A DNA stretch of 64,000 nucleotides from Panonychus citri. Its lineage: Eukaryota > Arthropoda > Arachnida > Trombidiformes > Tetranychidae. Within the stretch, counting starts at the first letter, position 1, and each line of letters begins with the position of its first letter. The translations under genes and the position numbers were made by a program. Under the pieces are notes generated by a model, which saw nothing but the letters and a program-made list of their open reading frames with translations, searched no databases and had not been told where the DNA came from. The stretch lies in assembly GCF_014898815.1 (NCBI RefSeq), contig NW_026515524.1, positions 186,001 through 250,000 of the forward strand. The letters run 5' to 3'. This document shows positions 60,119 to 64,000 of the stretch, piece after piece.

Positions 60119-62187
60119 GATTTAAATTAATTCTTTGCTAGGAAATTATTGAAACAAACAAATTAGAATAGTTTAATTACAATTTCACTCGACAATCAAC
60201 AAGATATTTACTTGATTTACTTGATGTTTACTCGAAGGCAACAATTGATTTAATGAAAAGAGCTCAAAGTTTATGGTTAATATTTATATTACCAGAGGTA
60301 CACGTGAGTATTAATTGTAATTACAATTTAAAGGTGGAGAGTAAATTTTTCTTTCATCAAATAAATTGTCCGTTAATTAAGTGTGAATCTTGATAATGAT
60401 GAGTTTCTGTGAGTTGTTTAACTTGTTACTCTCAAGGACAGAGCGTAATTTGCTTTTTTATCAACACACAATTAACTAAATGGTCAATCCTCAGTTGCTA
60501 ACCAGTCAACTAATTATAAACCATGTTAAATGATTAACAATTAATTAAAATAAACTTTAAAGTAAACAAATAAACTGATTAATCGTCGCTTATTATTAGA
60601 TTTTCCGATGATGATGTTTTGTTTACTCGGTTAGTACCTAAGGTGTTTATCCTTGTTTTCAGTTGTTTTTTTTACGCAATTTGTTTGTTATTAAATTGTT
60701 GATAATCTGGAAATTGCTTTAAATACAATTAATCCTCCAAATTTCTCCTCCTTTCCTATTGATTAAAACGTTCATTCAACTACAAATATAGTAGCATAAA
60801 TGTATTGTGGTCTTTTCGGTTGATGGTATAAAAATACATTCCCCTTGTTTATCATCATTTGGATTAAATTGTAACTCCTTTTGGTAAAAATAGATTGAAT
60901 TTTGTTAATTCTAATTTGATTTGATTATTAGAACAACGAACATCAGCTTTCTTTGTCTTTCTCTCCATTGGGACTTTTTATTATTCTCTTTGGTTTTTGT
61001 TTTCTCATCTATTCCTTTTATGGATCACATGTAAATGGTAAAATCATCCAAGAGAAATTGATTACTTTCACTGGGTGAGAGTAGATTAATAATAATAACC
61101 ATAGAATCGTTGAAACTAATCAATTGATTATCAGTGTCAATCAATGTTATTTTTATCCAATTTCCATGATGATGACAAACAAAAAGGTTAACTTTTCCTC
61201 CTTTTCCAAAGCTTATCCATTAACCATCATTCCTTTTATAGTCCAGTGGATTTTCATTAGAGCTTTTCTGTGGTTTTATGTTTCCATTTCTTTTATCTCC
61301 ATTAGTTTATGATGGTGATTAAAGTTGTAGATAAAATCTCATGGAAAATTGTTCATATCAGTTGGTATATTAGCTGAATTTAAAAAAGAAAATAGAAAAC
61401 AACAAAGAAAAACCAATCAATTAATCCAATCAAAAAACAAGAGTTTCAATTAACATGTAAGGTCATTTTCTTATTTACATAAATACCTTTAGACTTTTGG
61501 TTAGACCAGCAACTCAAGATTCCAATCGTTTCTAAATCAATCATAGATGGAATCAACATTCACAATTTAACTAATTAGAAAAAAAATTTCCCACAAATTA
61601 AACTTTAAATTAATTATCAATTGGAAATTAAAGTCAATTGAAGTTCAATTGTTGAACTTTTTTCTCATTCTCCTTGATGATAAATCGGAAAAATTTAAAG
61701 AGAATTCGGTTAGTAGAAAAGGTCAACAAGAGATGTCGCCAGTTGGCAAAAATTTTCGAAAATTTTTTTCTTCAAACTTTTTGATTACAATTTATTTTCT
61801 TAATTTATTTATTTTATGTACAATTAGTTCAATTTGTTGATACATAAGACAAATTGTTGTGTATTTTATAATTACAATTAGAAAATTGATCAGATCAATT
61901 TACTTTACAATAATAACAAGTTATATGTATGAACACAAGCAAATGAGATGAAGTAGTTAATTTTTTTTTTCTTGATTACCATTTGATTGATTTAAAAATT
62001 AATTACAATTGAATAATATTTTAATTGGTAGGATGGATAATATAATTAGATAATTATTATTCTGTTATCATAACAGAGAATGAAAATATTAGGCCAAGGA
62101 ATATTATTCCGAAATTTAAATGGAAAGATTCAGCGATTAAAACGGTTGATTCCTCGAATTAGATTTACTGGATTAATTTGGAACAGT
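60119..62187. other. Intergenic AT-rich DNA
   Basis: Two kilobases between the ML gene start and the stop of the Ig receptor. Open frames here are short and lack ATG or coding character. No RNA gene or repeat was recognised. Confidence 0.6.
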
Positions 62188-63974
62188 TTAATTTTTTAAT
62201 TCACTTTCATATTCTTTAGCAGATTCATGGATAACTGGAAATGTTGGAGATAAACTTGAATCTTCCAATGATAAAGCTCTCAAATATGCTGATGAATTAT
62301 TGTTAACCACATTATTATTATGAAGGGACGATAAACCTGATTTTGAGCATCGACGGTGAGATTGAAGTGTTGAATAATCATAATTAGCGAAACCATTTCG
62401 TCTTAATAGACTATCTTTTTCTGATCCAATTAGATTAACTTTACCAAGATAATCGGGATCATTATTGTTAATAACAACATGTTGTTGTTGTTGTTGATTA
62501 TGTTGACCAATACTCCAATTAGAATAATCTTCATTTGGATGGATATTGATTGTTGCTGAAATTAAATGATGATTACGATTCCATAAACCATTAACTCGAT
62601 TGGTAATGATTCCTTCTGATAACCGTCTAGGCCTGAATCTATCAATTGTTGCTGTTGTTGTTGGATGATTATTGTTATTACTTCTTGTTAATAATTCAAT
62701 TGAATTATCGTCATGCACTGTTACTCGACTGCTGTTAATTACTGGAATTAAATTGTTATTGAGCTGTTTAACCATGAGAGAAGCACTTGAATCGGAATAA
62801 CGTCGATTTAAGGATCGATTTGAATATATATTTGATTGATCGTAAACATCTTGGCCCCAATTGATTGCTTGTTGTTGTTGTTGTTGTGGGTGGTGGAGAT
62901 GATGATTTAACTGTTCTTGTGAGAGAAGTGATGTTAATTGTTGATCGGTTGATTCTTGTTGTTGTTGGATTATTGAATTATAGTCAACTTGATTTTCTAT
63001 TGTTGAGTTATTGGTTCGGTTCGGGAGTAGCATACTATTTTCATCCTCAGACATCATTAGATAAGATTCAAGGCACTTTTCAAAACCACTTCCATCAGGT
63101 GATTTATTACTAATATTTGGACTTAGATTGTTATCGTTAATTGTTGTTGAATGTTGATCGGGTGGGAAAACTTTAACCAAAGTATCCGATGTTAAAAGTG
63201 ATCCATTAGATTGAGTTATCACTATTGTATCTTTGGCACCAATTGTTGACGTTGTTGATGACGATTTAGAGGTGAGTTGATTAAATGGCCTCTTTCTGTC
63301 TTGTTCATTATCAATCGATTTGTTTATAATATGATTGGTTAGTGTTGGTTTACAATTATGGTAAGATGGATCCAGGGTGGAATTTGATTCAATCTTTTCA
63401 CCAGCAAGATTTTCAGTGTTGGAGGTTTTAAAGATGCTACTGAATAGTGAAGTTTTATTTCGTAGAAATATGAAACAAACTGAAAGGATAACTAAAAGGA
63501 AGACCAATATTGTGGCTAAAATTATTCCAATTTGTTCATCTTTATCGGATGATCTCAATTCTTCTTCACCAGAGTGTTCAGGTTGGATAACGCCAATTAC
63601 TATTGAATTTGATGCATTTCCTGCTTTATTTGATGCGTAACAAATATACCTATTGAAAGAAAGAGAAAATTGAATTGAATTGAATTGTAAGAACATAAAA
63701 TGTTAATCATCATCATCATCATCATGATAGTCAATGGTCATGGTTTATGATAAAACTTACGTTCCAGAATCTTTCTCCATGGTCTCAGTAATCGTCAATT
63801 TAGATGTTTGTCCATTGTCCATCAGAGTATCTCTAATGGTAACATACTGTTTTCCAAATGACATATAGGTACTATTTTTAATTATCTGCCTAGAAATTTG
63901 ATTCGATTCAAAATACCAAGAGACATTGGACATCGGTGTTGAATGAATACGACAGGTTATGGTTCCATTTGATC
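62188..63974 (-). CDS. Ig-domain transmembrane receptor, 3' end only
   Basis: Two exons at the right edge: 63761-63974 (acceptor AAACAG, donor GTAAGT) and 62188-63649 (acceptor AATAG), joined in phase 2, ending at TAA 62188-62190. The exons encode the end of an Ig domain (NGTITCRIHS, VSWYFESN, LTITETMEKDSGTYICYASN: paired cysteines, the Trp and the D-x-G-x-Y-x-C signature), a juxtamembrane region, one TM helix (IGIILATILVFLLVILSVCF), and a cytoplasmic tail of about 400 residues rich in Asn, Gln, Ser and His runs. Earlier Ig domains lie off the window. It belongs to the neural cell-adhesion IgSF group, but I cannot name the member. Confidence 0.85.
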
Positions 63975-64000
63975 CTGTTTATTGTAAGAGACAATTGAAG

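Noticed and set aside
1..64000. tRNA, rRNA or CRISPR features
   Set aside because: No cloverleaf-like A/B box pair, rRNA-like block or regularly spaced repeat array of that kind was seen by eye; a tRNAscan-type run was not possible.

Overview
The window is AT-rich animal DNA with spliced genes, GT-AG introns from 62 bp to almost 5 kb, and many GA/CT and GAT/ATC microsatellites. Gene content (SYD-1 with PDZ-C2-RhoGAP, Orb/CPEB1-type CPEB, gustavus/SPSB, a Quiver-like Ly6 protein, an ML-domain secreted protein) points to an arthropod; the compact layout fits an acariform mite such as a spider mite, but that is inference. Several exon models below were assembled by hand from splice sites and reading phase, and all complete models close in frame.

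Layout. 1-2419: AT-rich, no gene seen. 2420-13021: a 10.6 kb Ty3/gypsy LTR retrotransposon on the minus strand with 656/655-bp LTRs that differ by eye only in two short indels, a gag with one in-frame TGA, a pol with a frameshift, and an unusually long region after integrase that carries a RING/TRAF-like cysteine cluster. 17872-18224: first two coding exons of a Ly6/uPAR-like secreted protein, rest not found. 19058-32356: a rearranged block in which an intact TFIIIC largest-subunit gene (GTF3C1, 1601 aa) sits among three claspin-derived copies. One copy (A) lies between two 778-bp direct repeats of the GTF3C1 3' end; one (B) is fused to an unrelated N-terminus; one (C) is intact and carries an E2F-type site upstream. 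33684-34205: a two-exon gene for a small secreted protein without cysteines. 37300-39324: SPSB1/gustavus. 40520-55692: SYD-1 (minus), whose RhoGAP domain is split by a 4.9-kb intron that contains the whole CPEB1/Orb gene on the same strand. 56597-58075: syntaxin-18, head to head with SYD-1. 59185-60118: ML-domain (NPC2/MD-2-like) secreted protein. 62188-63974: 3' end of an Ig-domain transmembrane receptor that runs off the right edge.

The genes are not one pathway. They touch RNA polymerase III transcription (GTF3C1), replication checkpoint (claspin), synapse assembly (SYD-1), translational control (CPEB), ubiquitin ligase adaptors (SPSB), ER SNARE traffic (syntaxin-18), lipid binding (ML protein) and cell adhesion (Ig receptor). 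The most unusual items are the RING/TRAF-like extension and hairpin array of the retrotransposon, the 778-bp flanking repeat around claspin A, the nested CPEB gene, and an inverted YY1-like motif next to a possible internal first exon of SYD-1.
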